A DNA stretch of 64,000 nt, from positions 248,001 through 312,000 of the forward strand of contig NZ_JASHJC010000003.1 in the NCBI RefSeq assembly GCF_030733385.1, given 5' to 3'. Of this stretch, positions 25,881 to 33,511 are shown in pieces. The notes beneath the pieces are model-generated. The model searched no databases and had not been told where the DNA came from. It saw only the letters and a list, made by a program, of their open reading frames with translations. Numbering within the stretch: the first letter of the stretch is position 1; each line of letters opens with the position of its first letter. The DNA comes from Roseovarius sp. MMSF_3359 (GTDB lineage Bacteria; Pseudomonadota; Alphaproteobacteria; Rhodobacterales; Rhodobacteraceae). The position numbers were made by a program, and so were the translations under genes.

Positions 25881-27135
25881 TTTCGGCCTCCCCGGTCGGG
25901 CGCACCCACCATGTCTGGATGCAGTTGTTGTGATAGATCGAATTCTCGCCACGGACCTCGCGCAACTGTGCCTTGGTGGGTTGCACATAGCCGGTCTCAT
26001 CCATCGCGCGGGATTGCAGCAGCATCTCTTCGCCGTCCCATGTGGTGTCGAGATAAAACCGGGTCAGCGCCATTTTCTCTCCGGGCTTGGCCAGGCGCGC
26101 GGTCTCCCACGATTTGCCACCGTCCTTGGACACATCGACCCGCGTGATCGCGCCCCGCCCCGACCAGGCGAGGCCGGTAATGACCAACGGCCCCTTGCCA
26201 TGGGTAATGGGCGATTGCGGGCTGGGCGAGGTCACAACGGATTTCGCATCCATCACCCAGGTCCATTTGCGGCTGATCCCATCGGCGAGCGTGTCGGTGT
26301 ATTTCGACGTCTCCTCGCGGCTTTCGACCGGGCCATCCATGACCTCGATCCGGCGGATCCATTTGACCCACATATTGCCTTCCCATCCCGGCACCACAAG
26401 GCGCACAGGATAGCCATGTTCCTTACGCAAAGCCTCGCCATTGGCCTTGAAGGCAACCAGCACATCGTCAAGCGCCTTTTCCATTGGGATCGACCGGCCG
26501 TTTGACGACGCATCCGCGCCCTCGACATAAACCCATTTGCCTGCCGGATCATATCCGGCCTCTTCCAGCAGGGTGCGCAGGGGTACGCCGGTATATTCCA
26601 TGTTGTGGATCATGCCATGGGTGAACTGCGCGCCGTTAAGCTGCGCACCCGCCCATTCCATGCCTGTATTGGCCGCGCATTCGCAAAAATAGACGTGGTT
26701 TTCACGCGGGAACCGTTCGAGATCGGCATAGGTGAAGATCAACGGCGTCTCGACCAGCCCGTTGATCATCAGCCGGTAATCTTCCTTGCGGAGTTCAATT
26801 GCCCCGGAATGGTGGCGCTCAAAGGCGCAGCCCTGCGGCGTGATCGTGCCGTCAAGCGCGTGGATCGGCGTGAAATTGATCGAGCTGATCGTATCGGCGG
26901 TCAGCCATTCGACATTGCGACGGATCACATCGTCTTCGAACTCGATCGGCAAGCCATAGGGTGTCGCATCCACCCCGTCGCCCAGGCCCGCGGCCCAAGG
27001 CTGAACCTCGGTGATCAGCGGGTCGGGCGTTCCGGCCTTGGCCGTCCCGGCGGTAATGGCGCCTGCACCCGCGGCGGCTGCACCGCGCAGGAAAGCGCGC
27101 CGTGACGTCGTCTTGCCCATGAAGGTCTTTGACAT
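25864..27135 (-). CDS. soxC: SoxC, molybdopterin subunit of sulfane dehydrogenase
   Basis: The protein has 423 residues with a Tat signal (SRRAFLRGAAAAGAGA), as expected for a cofactor-loaded enzyme. It belongs to the sulfite oxidase fold, with the CECAANTGMEWAGAQ region in the molybdenum domain and a C-terminal dimerisation domain. With SoxD it oxidises protein-bound sulfane sulfur. Presence of soxCD predicts full oxidation of thiosulfate to sulfate without sulfur globules. The ribosome-binding site is GGAGG, eight bases before the ATG. Confidence 0.93.
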   Translation of the reverse strand: MSKTFMGKTTSRRAFLRGAAAAGAGAITAGTAKAGTPDPLITEVQPWAAGLGDGVDATPYGLPIEFEDDVIRRNVEWLTADTISSINFTPIHALDGTITPQGCAFERHHSGAIELRKEDYRLMINGLVETPLIFTYADLERFPRENHVYFCECAANTGMEWAGAQLNGAQFTHGMIHNMEYTGVPLRTLLEEAGYDPAGKWVYVEGADASSNGRSIPMEKALDDVLVAFKANGEALRKEHGYPVRLVVPGWEGNMWVKWIRRIEVMDGPVESREETSKYTDTLADGISRKWTWVMDAKSVVTSPSPQSPITHGKGPLVITGLAWSGRGAITRVDVSKDGGKSWETARLAKPGEKMALTRFYLDTTWDGEEMLLQSRAMDETGYVQPTKAQLREVRGENSIYHNNCIQTWWVRPTGEAENVEVS

Positions 27136-27165
27136 GATTTTCGCCTCCGTATTGGCGGATTTCGG

Positions 27166-28863
27166 TTACGCGTCCACCACCTGGACGCTGTCATTCGGAG
27201 TGATCGACACGGTGCCCTGCTTGCGGATGTAGCTTTCGACCACATCCCAGATCGCCGGCCCTTCGGTGCCTTCGTTGACTGAGGCCCAGCCCGCGACCTG
27301 ATAGGTCTTGGCAGCGTCGATCTTCTCGCCGGTGCTCAGGAGCGTCATCTCAGTAATCCGCTCACCCTGCGGCTTGGTAACGTCGATCCGATAACCAAGT
27401 CCGCCGGTGCGAACCATATCACCGCCCTGCTGGTAATAGGGGTCGGGGTTGAACAGGTTATCGGCCACGTCCTCCAGCACCACATGCAGGAATTCACCCG
27501 TCATTTCAGTGCGGTAGGCCTGCGGATAGGTCATCGACGTGACGTTCCAGATATCTTCGCGGGTGATGTCCTGCCCCGGCAGGATCGACGGCCCCCACCG
27601 CACCCCGGGGCTGAGCGCGATATCAGCCTCGCGTTCCGACAGAAGCGCATCGCAGATCAGATCATCCCAGGTGCCATTGAAATTCCCGCGCCGGAAGAGA
27701 AGGCTGTCGGTCTGGCCGATCACCTCGGTCAACTGTTCCATGTAGGGCGCACGTTCGGCGTCGATGACGGCTGCCACTTCCGGGTCCGGCGCAATCACAT
27801 CCGAAAAGATCGGGATGAGCTTGTGACGGAACCCCATCATGCGCCCGTTCTGCACATCCAGATCAACGCGGCTCACGAATTTCCCGTTGGAGCCGGAGGC
27901 CACGATCACCGTCTCACCCACCAGCACCGGTTCGGGCAGCGCATCATGGGTGTGGCCGGACAGGATCACGTCGATGCCGGTGACGATACCGGCCATCTTC
28001 TTGTCCACATCAAAGCCGTTATGGGACAGGACCACAACAAGTTCCGCCCCCTCGGCGCGCACCTCGTCGACGATCTCCTGCATGTTCTCGTCGCGGATGC
28101 CAAAGGCATATTCCGGGAACATCCAGCCGGGGTTCGCGATCGGCATGTAGGGGAAGGCCTGCCCGATCACAGCGATTTTCACGCCGCCGCGTTCAAAGAA
28201 TTCATAAGGCGGGAAAAGCTCCGCCGGTTCATCCCATTCCGCATCAAAAATATTCTGCCCCAGCGCCGCAAAGGGCAGCCCCTCGACAATCTCGTTGACG
28301 CGCTCGGACCCCAGGGTGAACTCCCAGTGAAACGTCATCGCATCGGGTTTGAGCGCATTCATCACGTTGACCATGTCCTGGCCTTGGGTGTGATAGCAGG
28401 TGTAGGAGCCATGCCACGTATCCCCACCATCGAGCAGCAGCGCATCGGGCCGCTCGGCGCGGATTGCGTTGATAACGGTCGCCACTCTGTCCAGCCCGCC
28501 GACCCGGCCATAGCCCTGCGCCAGTGCCGCGAAATCCCCGGCGGTCAGCGCGTAATGCGAGGCGGAGCCGTCGTCGATCCCGTAGAGCTTGCGGAAATCA
28601 GCGCCCGTGATATGCGGCACCGCGCCCTTGTTCTCGCCAACGCCCAGATTGATCGACGGCTCCCGGAAAAAGATCGGTTTCATCTGCGCATGGATATCCG
28701 TGACATGGATGAGCGAGACATTCCCGAATGTATCAAACTGCAAAAGCTGGTCCTGCGTCAGGGCTTGCTGCGCCGCAAGACGGCCCCAATTGCCAAAAGA
28801 GGATGCCCCGAGAATGGCACTCGCCGCCATGCTGGTCTGCAGAAAATCACGCCGTGAGATCAT
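27166..28863 (-). CDS. soxB: SoxB, sulfate thiohydrolase
   Basis: The protein has about 565 residues, of the 5'-nucleotidase superfamily, exported by Tat (MISRRDFLQTSMAAS). It contains the dimanganese-site motifs VTDIHAQ, DGGDTWHGSYTCYHTQ, LSHNG and LSGHTHDA. It removes the terminal sulfone of the cysteine-S-thiosulfonate on SoxY as sulfate. The start is the ATG at 28861-28863; the open frame to 28932 crosses the promoter. Unusually, soxB has its own terminator-promoter-operator block separating it from soxA. Confidence 0.94.
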   Translation of the reverse strand: MISRRDFLQTSMAASAILGASSFGNWGRLAAQQALTQDQLLQFDTFGNVSLIHVTDIHAQMKPIFFREPSINLGVGENKGAVPHITGADFRKLYGIDDGSASHYALTAGDFAALAQGYGRVGGLDRVATVINAIRAERPDALLLDGGDTWHGSYTCYHTQGQDMVNVMNALKPDAMTFHWEFTLGSERVNEIVEGLPFAALGQNIFDAEWDEPAELFPPYEFFERGGVKIAVIGQAFPYMPIANPGWMFPEYAFGIRDENMQEIVDEVRAEGAELVVVLSHNGFDVDKKMAGIVTGIDVILSGHTHDALPEPVLVGETVIVASGSNGKFVSRVDLDVQNGRMMGFRHKLIPIFSDVIAPDPEVAAVIDAERAPYMEQLTEVIGQTDSLLFRRGNFNGTWDDLICDALLSEREADIALSPGVRWGPSILPGQDITREDIWNVTSMTYPQAYRTEMTGEFLHVVLEDVADNLFNPDPYYQQGGDMVRTGGLGYRIDVTKPQGERITEMTLLSTGEKIDAAKTYQVAGWASVNEGTEGPAIWDVVESYIRKQGTVSITPNDSVQVVDA

Positions 28864-28890
28864 GGGTCTCTTTTCCGTTTCACCGCACAT

Positions 28891-28912
28891 ATGCGGTTTT
28901 TTGAATATTATA
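28891..28912 (-). promoter_or_regulatory. soxB promoter with abutting SoxR-type operator
   Basis: On the minus strand a perfect -10 box TATAAT (28912-28907) is directly followed by ATTC-N8-GCAT (28906-28891). The -35 region is poor and lies inside the preceding hairpin. The arrangement copies that of the soxX promoter. Confidence 0.65.
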
Positions 28913-28923
28913 CCGTAAAGAAA

Positions 28924-28951
28924 GCCCCGCACCGCGCGCGCGGAACGGGGC
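28924..28951 (-). terminator. Terminator after soxA
   Basis: Arms GCCCCG and CGGGGC enclose a GC-rich loop that can extend the stem. On the minus strand it is followed by TTTCTTT, so it can act as an intrinsic terminator within the sox cluster. Confidence 0.6.
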
Positions 28952-28960
28952 CATCAGGGA

Positions 28961-29812
28961 TCAATTGCGAACCGACGGCCCTTCGACCGAAAGCCCGTTA
29001 CCGCGCGAGGCGACATAGAGCTCAAGCGCTACGAATTCGGGGCTGCCAGGCTTGTAGGTTTCCGCCCGCGTGTCGCGCACGCAGCCCTTGAACCGCGCAT
29101 GGACCGCATTGAGCTTGGTGTTTTTCAGGCGGTAGACCGGAAACCCGTTGATCTGCCCCTGGCTCAGGTGGTCGGCGCGGATCATGTTGCCGTAATTGTC
29201 CTCATGGCAATTCGCGCAAGACAGCTCCAACTGACCGGTACGGGTGTAATAAAGATCTTTACCCGCCTCCCAGGTCGATTGCGCACCGCCATCCGTGGCG
29301 ACGTTCACCGGCATCCCGCGCGAGACCGACGCAATAAGCGCCGTCATGTTCACCATGTCACCGCCGGTATACTTCCACTTCTCGGCACCCATGCGGTTTT
29401 CGCGGCAATCGTTGATCTGCATCTCAAGCGTGCGGACCTCGCCCGCCTCTTCGTTCCACTTGGGATAGACCGGGCGCACACCCGCCATATCCGCGGAATC
29501 ACCGTGACAACTGGCGCAGGACTTGCCCGCGGACCCGTCGGCCGTATTCCAGACCTCCTCGGCCTGTTCGACGAAGATCATGCCGGGGTTGTCGAAATCA
29601 TCCGCCTGCATCGCCCGGGTCTCAGTCCCGCGGAAATGCCAACCCGACAGGACCTCATCCAACACACCTTCGAGATGCGCCGGCGCCGCGGTCCGTGTCA
29701 CCATCGTCACCTCTTCATTGAGGATCAGCGTGTCATCGACCGGTTCGGCCTGCACCGTCGACCCGAAAGCCACCGTCAAAAATGCGCAAATGGCACCTTT
29801 TGTTCTTATCAT
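28961..29812 (-). CDS. soxA: SoxA, c-type cytochrome of the SoxAX L-cysteine S-thiosulfotransferase
   Basis: The protein has about 283 residues with a Sec signal ending VQAEP. Two CXXCH sites are present (CASCH and CANCH), so this is a dihaem SoxA. The cysteine of FKGCVRDTRAE corresponds to the active-site ligand that carries a persulfide. SoxAX joins thiosulfate to the SoxY cysteine. The start is the ATG at 29810-29812 after GGGAGGGAC. Upstream open codons are not used. It is in the operon soxXYZA. Confidence 0.94.
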   Translation of the reverse strand: MIRTKGAICAFLTVAFGSTVQAEPVDDTLILNEEVTMVTRTAAPAHLEGVLDEVLSGWHFRGTETRAMQADDFDNPGMIFVEQAEEVWNTADGSAGKSCASCHGDSADMAGVRPVYPKWNEEAGEVRTLEMQINDCRENRMGAEKWKYTGGDMVNMTALIASVSRGMPVNVATDGGAQSTWEAGKDLYYTRTGQLELSCANCHEDNYGNMIRADHLSQGQINGFPVYRLKNTKLNAVHARFKGCVRDTRAETYKPGSPEFVALELYVASRGNGLSVEGPSVRN

Positions 29813-29840
29813 TATTGTCCCTCCCCTGAGCCTTCGGCGC

Positions 29841-30170
29841 CTATTCGATCGCGATCTTTTTGGCCGTTTCGTAAACCGATCCGTCATCGTCGTACCAGGT
29901 GAACTTGAACTCCCCGGCCTCGGGCACCGTGGCCTCGAACTCGAAATACGGATTGGTCGAAATCGCTGGCTCAAGCGTGACATCAACCACATTCTCACCG
30001 TTGAAATCGCAGGTGAAGCGATTGATGATCGAGCGTGGGATCACGTTGCCATCATCGTCCTTGCGCTGACCGCTTTCCATCTTGTGACTGATCAGGGTCT
30101 TGATCGTGATCGTACCGCCAGCAGCGGCCTTTTTGGGGACTTTGACGCGGGGTTTTACACCTTTTGCCAT
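29841..30170 (-). CDS. soxZ: SoxZ, partner of the sulfur-carrier SoxY
   Basis: The protein has 109 residues and no signal peptide, as is normal: SoxZ is exported in complex with Tat-borne SoxY. It forms an immunoglobulin-like beta sandwich, with conserved KTLISHKMESGQRKD near the start and a YFEFEATVPEAGEFKFTW strand pair. It supports the SoxY carrier arm in the periplasm. The ribosome-binding site GAAGGAG lies before the ATG. Confidence 0.95.
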   Translation of the reverse strand: MAKGVKPRVKVPKKAAAGGTITIKTLISHKMESGQRKDDDGNVIPRSIINRFTCDFNGENVVDVTLEPAISTNPYFEFEATVPEAGEFKFTWYDDDGSVYETAKKIAIE

Positions 30171-30192
30171 GTTGTTTCTCCTTCGAACCTGA

Positions 30193-30609
30193 TTAGCCGC
30201 CGCAGCCGCCGATTGTGACTTTTACGGTGCTGGATGCCTTGGCAAATGTGCCGTCTTCCATCTTGGCGATGGCCACCACCTCCTGCGTTCCGGCCAGGCG
30301 GATGCGGGTCGATGCAGCGCGCGAGGCAGATAGCGGGCCGAATTTGAACGTGGCGACCGGCGGCGTCGGGTTGCCAAGTGCCAGCACCATGATTTCGGCC
30401 GCACCCGGCGCATCGACTTCGATCGGCACCGTGTTGCCGTTCTCGGCGATTTCCGGCGCGGTCAGCGTGATGCCACCCTCGCCCAGTTCTGCCCCGCCGG
30501 TGAAGGCGGCAATCAGATCCTCGCCAGCGGCGGATGCGCTCAGCGGCAAGCCCGCGGCCACAAGGGCGCCAGCCCCCAGAATGATCGCGTCGCGTCGTGT
30601 CAATTCCAT
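30193..30609 (-). CDS. soxY: SoxY, sulfur carrier protein
   Basis: The protein has 138 residues with a Tat signal (LTRRDAIILGAGALVAAG). It ends in VTIGGCGG, the flexible GGCGG arm whose cysteine carries all sulfur intermediates of the Sox cycle. The start is the ATG at 30607-30609. It is paired with soxZ 22 bases downstream, and soxX is upstream. Confidence 0.95.
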   Translation of the reverse strand: MELTRRDAIILGAGALVAAGLPLSASAAGEDLIAAFTGGAELGEGGITLTAPEIAENGNTVPIEVDAPGAAEIMVLALGNPTPPVATFKFGPLSASRAASTRIRLAGTQEVVAIAKMEDGTFAKASSTVKVTIGGCGG

Positions 30610-30649
30610 CTCTTGATCTCCTGATCTGGGTCCGGACCAGCCGCCCGGA

Positions 30650-31123
30650 TTATTCCTTGAGGGTCGACAGATAGGCGACCACATCTTCGATTTGCTGCGC
30701 GCTCAAAAGCGGGCCGAACGTGTCGTCGGCGGCTTCACCGGTATAGGCATTGCCGGGACGGATGAAGCCTTCGGTCTTGTAGAAGGACGGCATCATGCTG
30801 TCTTCGAACATGATCTTGGCATTGGCGACGATTCCCCGCAACTCCGCCTCGCTCCAGCGATCCGCAGCCCCGTCGAGCATCGGCCCGATCTCGCCATGGA
30901 ACGGCACATCGGCCAGGTCCGACACTTCGTGGCAGGCCACGCAATTGCCGAGCTTCTTGCTGCCGACGATCTCGCGCCCCCGGGTCGGATCGCCCGGCTC
31001 GCCGGTCAGCGATACGTCGACCGCGCCATCGACATAGGTGACGTCGGACGGCGCGATCTCTGCGGCGATGGGCGCCGTTGTCGTCGCCACCAGTGCCACC
31101 ACTGATGCAGTAAGTCTCTTCAT
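30650..31123 (-). CDS. soxX: SoxX, monohaem cytochrome c of SoxAX
   Basis: The protein has about 157 residues with a Sec signal ending PIAAE. One haem site CVACH is followed by a methionine-containing segment (DSMMPSFYK) for the sixth ligand. The start is the ATG at 31121-31123 with GGGAGG upstream. It is the first gene of the structural operon, behind a promoter bounded by two SoxR-type sites. Confidence 0.94.
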   Translation of the reverse strand: MKRLTASVVALVATTTAPIAAEIAPSDVTYVDGAVDVSLTGEPGDPTRGREIVGSKKLGNCVACHEVSDLADVPFHGEIGPMLDGAADRWSEAELRGIVANAKIMFEDSMMPSFYKTEGFIRPGNAYTGEAADDTFGPLLSAQQIEDVVAYLSTLKE

Positions 31124-31140
31124 GCGTCCTCCCGAAACAT

Positions 31141-31162
31141 ATTCTGTTTTTTGCATATCGTA
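31141..31162 (-). promoter_or_regulatory. soxX promoter -10 with abutting SoxR-type operator
   Basis: On the minus strand, TTGATC (31186-31181), an 18-bp spacer and TACGAT (31162-31157) form the promoter. The operator core reads ATTC-N8-GCAT on the plus strand (31141-31156), flush with the -10 box, where a repressor would block transcription start. Confidence 0.7.
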
Positions 31163-31192
31163 GACCACAACGCTGCGCGCGATCAACGATAA

Positions 31193-31208
31193 ATTCGAAT
31201 TGTTGAAT
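31193..31208. promoter_or_regulatory. Upstream SoxR-type operator of the soxX promoter
   Basis: This is a perfect ATTC-N8-GAAT, located just upstream of the -35 box. In Paracoccus, SoxR was shown to bind the soxW-soxX intergenic region, which is the position of this site. Confidence 0.75.
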
Positions 31209-31231
31209 TTATGACACCGCCCATCGCCGGT

Positions 31232-31810
31232 TTAATCAAAGGATCCGTTGTCGCGTTCCTGTATCCGGCGGGCGTGGTAACGTTGGAAATCTTCCCCGGA
31301 ATCAAGCTCGTACCGCTTTTCGTTGACCCATGTGAACATGTCGATCGTGGTGCCCGGTCCAAACGCGCCCGGCATCATCGCCACCGCAGCTTTCGCGGCG
31401 GTCGCATCCTCCTCGACCGCCTCCGGCAGGAACAGAATCGTCGGTGTAAAGAGCACACCCCATTTCTGCGCCGACGCCTTTTCGCTCAGCACCTCACCAT
31501 CGAAATCCGTGACTTCGGTATCGCCATGCAGGTTCATCTGCACCACGAAGTAATTCTCGCGGATATAGCCTGCGATCTCGTCGCGGGAAAACACCTCCTT
31601 GTGCATCTTGGTGCAGTAGATGCAGCCGCGCTGCTCAACCATGATGACAAGCCGCTTGCCCTCGGCATTGGCCTCCTCGAGGTCTTCCGACAGGTCCTTG
31701 AACGTATCACGCATCCAATCCGCCTTGTGCAGGCCGTCGTCACCCAGTTCTGCCGACATCACCGGCGAGGCCAGCATGAGGGCGGCACACAGCGTCAGAA
31801 AACGGGTCAT
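31232..31810 (-). CDS. soxW: SoxW, periplasmic thioredoxin
   Basis: The protein has 192 residues with a Sec signal ending VMSAE. The thioredoxin active site is GCIYC in MVEQRGCIYCTKMH, followed by a cis-proline segment LFTPTILFL. It receives electrons from the membrane protein SoxV and keeps SoxY and other periplasmic thiols reduced. The start is the ATG at 31808-31810 with AGGAGAG upstream. It follows soxV by 13 bases. Confidence 0.92.
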   Translation of the reverse strand: MTRFLTLCAALMLASPVMSAELGDDGLHKADWMRDTFKDLSEDLEEANAEGKRLVIMVEQRGCIYCTKMHKEVFSRDEIAGYIRENYFVVQMNLHGDTEVTDFDGEVLSEKASAQKWGVLFTPTILFLPEAVEEDATAAKAAVAMMPGAFGPGTTIDMFTWVNEKRYELDSGEDFQRYHARRIQERDNGSFD

Positions 31811-31823
31811 GATCTCTCTCCTG

Positions 31824-32561
31824 TCAGATGTTCTGGAAGACCGGGAAGGTCTCCAGCAGCCATTGGGCAATGTAGTTCACCCTGTCCGTGGCGATCAACG
31901 CAGCGAATAGTATCAGAAGCAGCCCCATGGCCTTTTCGACCTTGGGCAGATGTTTGCGGAACCGCGCCGCGAACCGGAGAAACGGCCCGATGAAAAGCGA
32001 CGCGATGACAAAGGGCGCGGTCATCGCAAACCCGAAGACCAGCAAGAGCATCAACCCGCGCATCGCCGTCGCCTCGGTACTTGCCGTGAACACCACCGCG
32101 GTCAGCACCCCGCCCACGCAGGGCGTCCACCCGGCCGCAAAGGCGAAGCCCACGACATAGGCACCCAGAATGGACATGCCCGTGGTCTCTCCGGCCTCCA
32201 TCTGGAACACCCGGTTGAGGAACCCGATCCGCAGCACGCCCAGGAAATGCAACCCCAGGACAAAAACGATCAGCGCCGCAATAAGCCGGAATTCCGTCTG
32301 CGCCCCGCGAAAGGCCTGGCTTAGCCCGAAGGCCGCCGCGCCTAGCAGGACAAAGACCGTGACAATCCCGAGGGAGAACATGATCGAGGCGAGGAAAGCC
32401 CGTTTGCGCACCCCCGGCGCCAGCGCCCCCTCGGCGCTGATCTCCGACATGGACGCACCTGCCATGTAGCTAAGGTAGAACGGCACGATCGGCAGGACAC
32501 AGGGTGAGAAAAAAACGATCAAGCCGCCTGCCAACGCGCTCAGGATCGTGACGTCCAACAT
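31824..32561 (-). CDS. soxV: SoxV, CcdA-like thiol-electron transporter
   Basis: The protein has about 245 residues with six membrane helices. The paired cysteines are in SPCVLPIVPF (first helix) and GWTPCVGG (fourth), the CcdA/DsbD-beta signature. It carries reducing power from cytoplasmic thioredoxin to periplasmic SoxW and SoxS. The start is the ATG at 32559-32561 after GGGAGGG. It is divergent from soxS. Confidence 0.93.
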   Translation of the reverse strand: MLDVTILSALAGGLIVFFSPCVLPIVPFYLSYMAGASMSEISAEGALAPGVRKRAFLASIMFSLGIVTVFVLLGAAAFGLSQAFRGAQTEFRLIAALIVFVLGLHFLGVLRIGFLNRVFQMEAGETTGMSILGAYVVGFAFAAGWTPCVGGVLTAVVFTASTEATAMRGLMLLLVFGFAMTAPFVIASLFIGPFLRFAARFRKHLPKVEKAMGLLLILFAALIATDRVNYIAQWLLETFPVFQNI

Positions 32562-32592
32562 GCCGAACCCTCCCAATCGCTTTTCAGTGCGC

Positions 32593-32624
32593 TTGATCCA
32601 GATACATATTCAAGATATTATATG
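32593..32624. promoter_or_regulatory. Divergent soxS/soxV promoter with a degenerate SoxR-type site
   Basis: For soxS, TTGATC (32593-32598), 17 bp and TATTAT (32616-32621) make a good promoter. On the other strand a TATCTT at 32617-32612 with TTGACG at 32641-32636 could serve soxV. The element CATATTC...ATATG (32605-32624) lies across both and has only one good half-site (ATTC at 32608). In Paracoccus, SoxR binds this intergenic region. Confidence 0.55.
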
Positions 32625-32652
32625 TTTAAGCCAATCGTCAATCGGGACCGTG

Positions 32653-33009
32653 ATGAAACTTGCTCTGCCAGCCGTTATGGGCGTCATTCTGATGCTCGCA
32701 CCCGCAGTCCGCGCGGCCGAGCTTGTGATGGTCGAGCAGGCGGGATGCCATTGGTGTGCGCGGTGGGATGATGAGATTTCGCATATCTATCCCAAGACCG
32801 ACGAAGGCCGCACCGCCCCCTTGCGCCGGGTTGACCTGCGCGACCTGCCGGAGGAAATCCGGTTCACCACGCAACCGGTCTTTACGCCCACCTTCGTCCT
32901 GGTCCAGGACGGTCAGGAGCTGGGCCGGATGGAAGGGTACAACGGCGATGAATTCTTCTGGTTTCTGCTGGCCCGCCTGATCGAAGACAACGCAGACCGG
33001 ATCGAATGA
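32653..33009 (+). CDS. soxS: SoxS, periplasmic thioredoxin-like protein
   Basis: The protein has 118 residues with a Sec signal ending VRAAE. The redox site is CHWC in EQAGCHWCARWDDEI. In Paracoccus SoxS reactivates oxidised SoxY by reduction. The start is the ATG at 32653. It is transcribed away from soxVW and towards soxR. Confidence 0.9.
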   Translation: MKLALPAVMGVILMLAPAVRAAELVMVEQAGCHWCARWDDEISHIYPKTDEGRTAPLRRVDLRDLPEEIRFTTQPVFTPTFVLVQDGQELGRMEGYNGDEFFWFLLARLIEDNADRIE

Positions 33010-33111
33010 CACCTGTTGCAGCAAAGGCTGCGAAATATGCAGCACATGACACAAAAACAGGCCGGGACGGTTTGAGCTTGGCGGCAAAAATGTTTAACTA
33101 CGGGGCAACGA

Positions 33112-33468
33112 ATGCTGGATAGTCACTCTGCCATGAACCTGCCTGTCATCACCAAGGATATGTCCGACGAAGAGATGGACCGGATGGTGCGCAATGCCTG
33201 CGAAGCGGCGAGCTTTCTCAAGGCGATCAGCCACGAGGGCCGGTTGATGATCCTGTGCCATCTGGCCACCGGCGAAAAATCGGTCACCGAGCTTGAAGAG
33301 CTGCTATCGGCGCGGCAGGCGGCCGTGTCGCAACAGCTTTCGCGCCTGCGGACCGAGGGGCTGGTGACGCCGCGCCGGGAGGGAAAGGCGATCTACTACA
33401 GCCTGACCGACCGCCGCGCGGTTCAGATCCTCGATGTCGTCTACGACCTGTTCTGCAAGAACGCGTAA
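33112..33468 (+). CDS. soxR: SoxR, ArsR family persulfide-sensing repressor
   Basis: The protein has up to 118 residues with an ArsR winged helix: ISHEGRLMILCHL, recognition helix SARQAAVSQQLSRLR and wing TPRREGKAIYYSL. Cysteines at 49 and 115 are 66 residues apart, the same spacing as the sensing pair I recall for Rhodobacter SqrR (41 and 107), which form a polysulfide bridge and release DNA. An extra Cys is at 30. The ATG at 33112 or the one at 33133 may be used. It is placed between soxS and the second YeeE gene, and several fitting operators lie nearby. Confidence 0.92.
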   Translation: MLDSHSAMNLPVITKDMSDEEMDRMVRNACEAASFLKAISHEGRLMILCHLATGEKSVTELEELLSARQAAVSQQLSRLRTEGLVTPRREGKAIYYSLTDRRAVQILDVVYDLFCKNA

Positions 33469-33511
33469 AGGCGCCGTTTGCGGCGGCTGAACCAAGGGGG
33501 GATTATCAACG

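Noticed and set aside
27484..28857. 457-codon frame antisense to soxB
   Set aside because: SoxB is unambiguous on the other strand; the antisense product is His/Arg-rich without domains.
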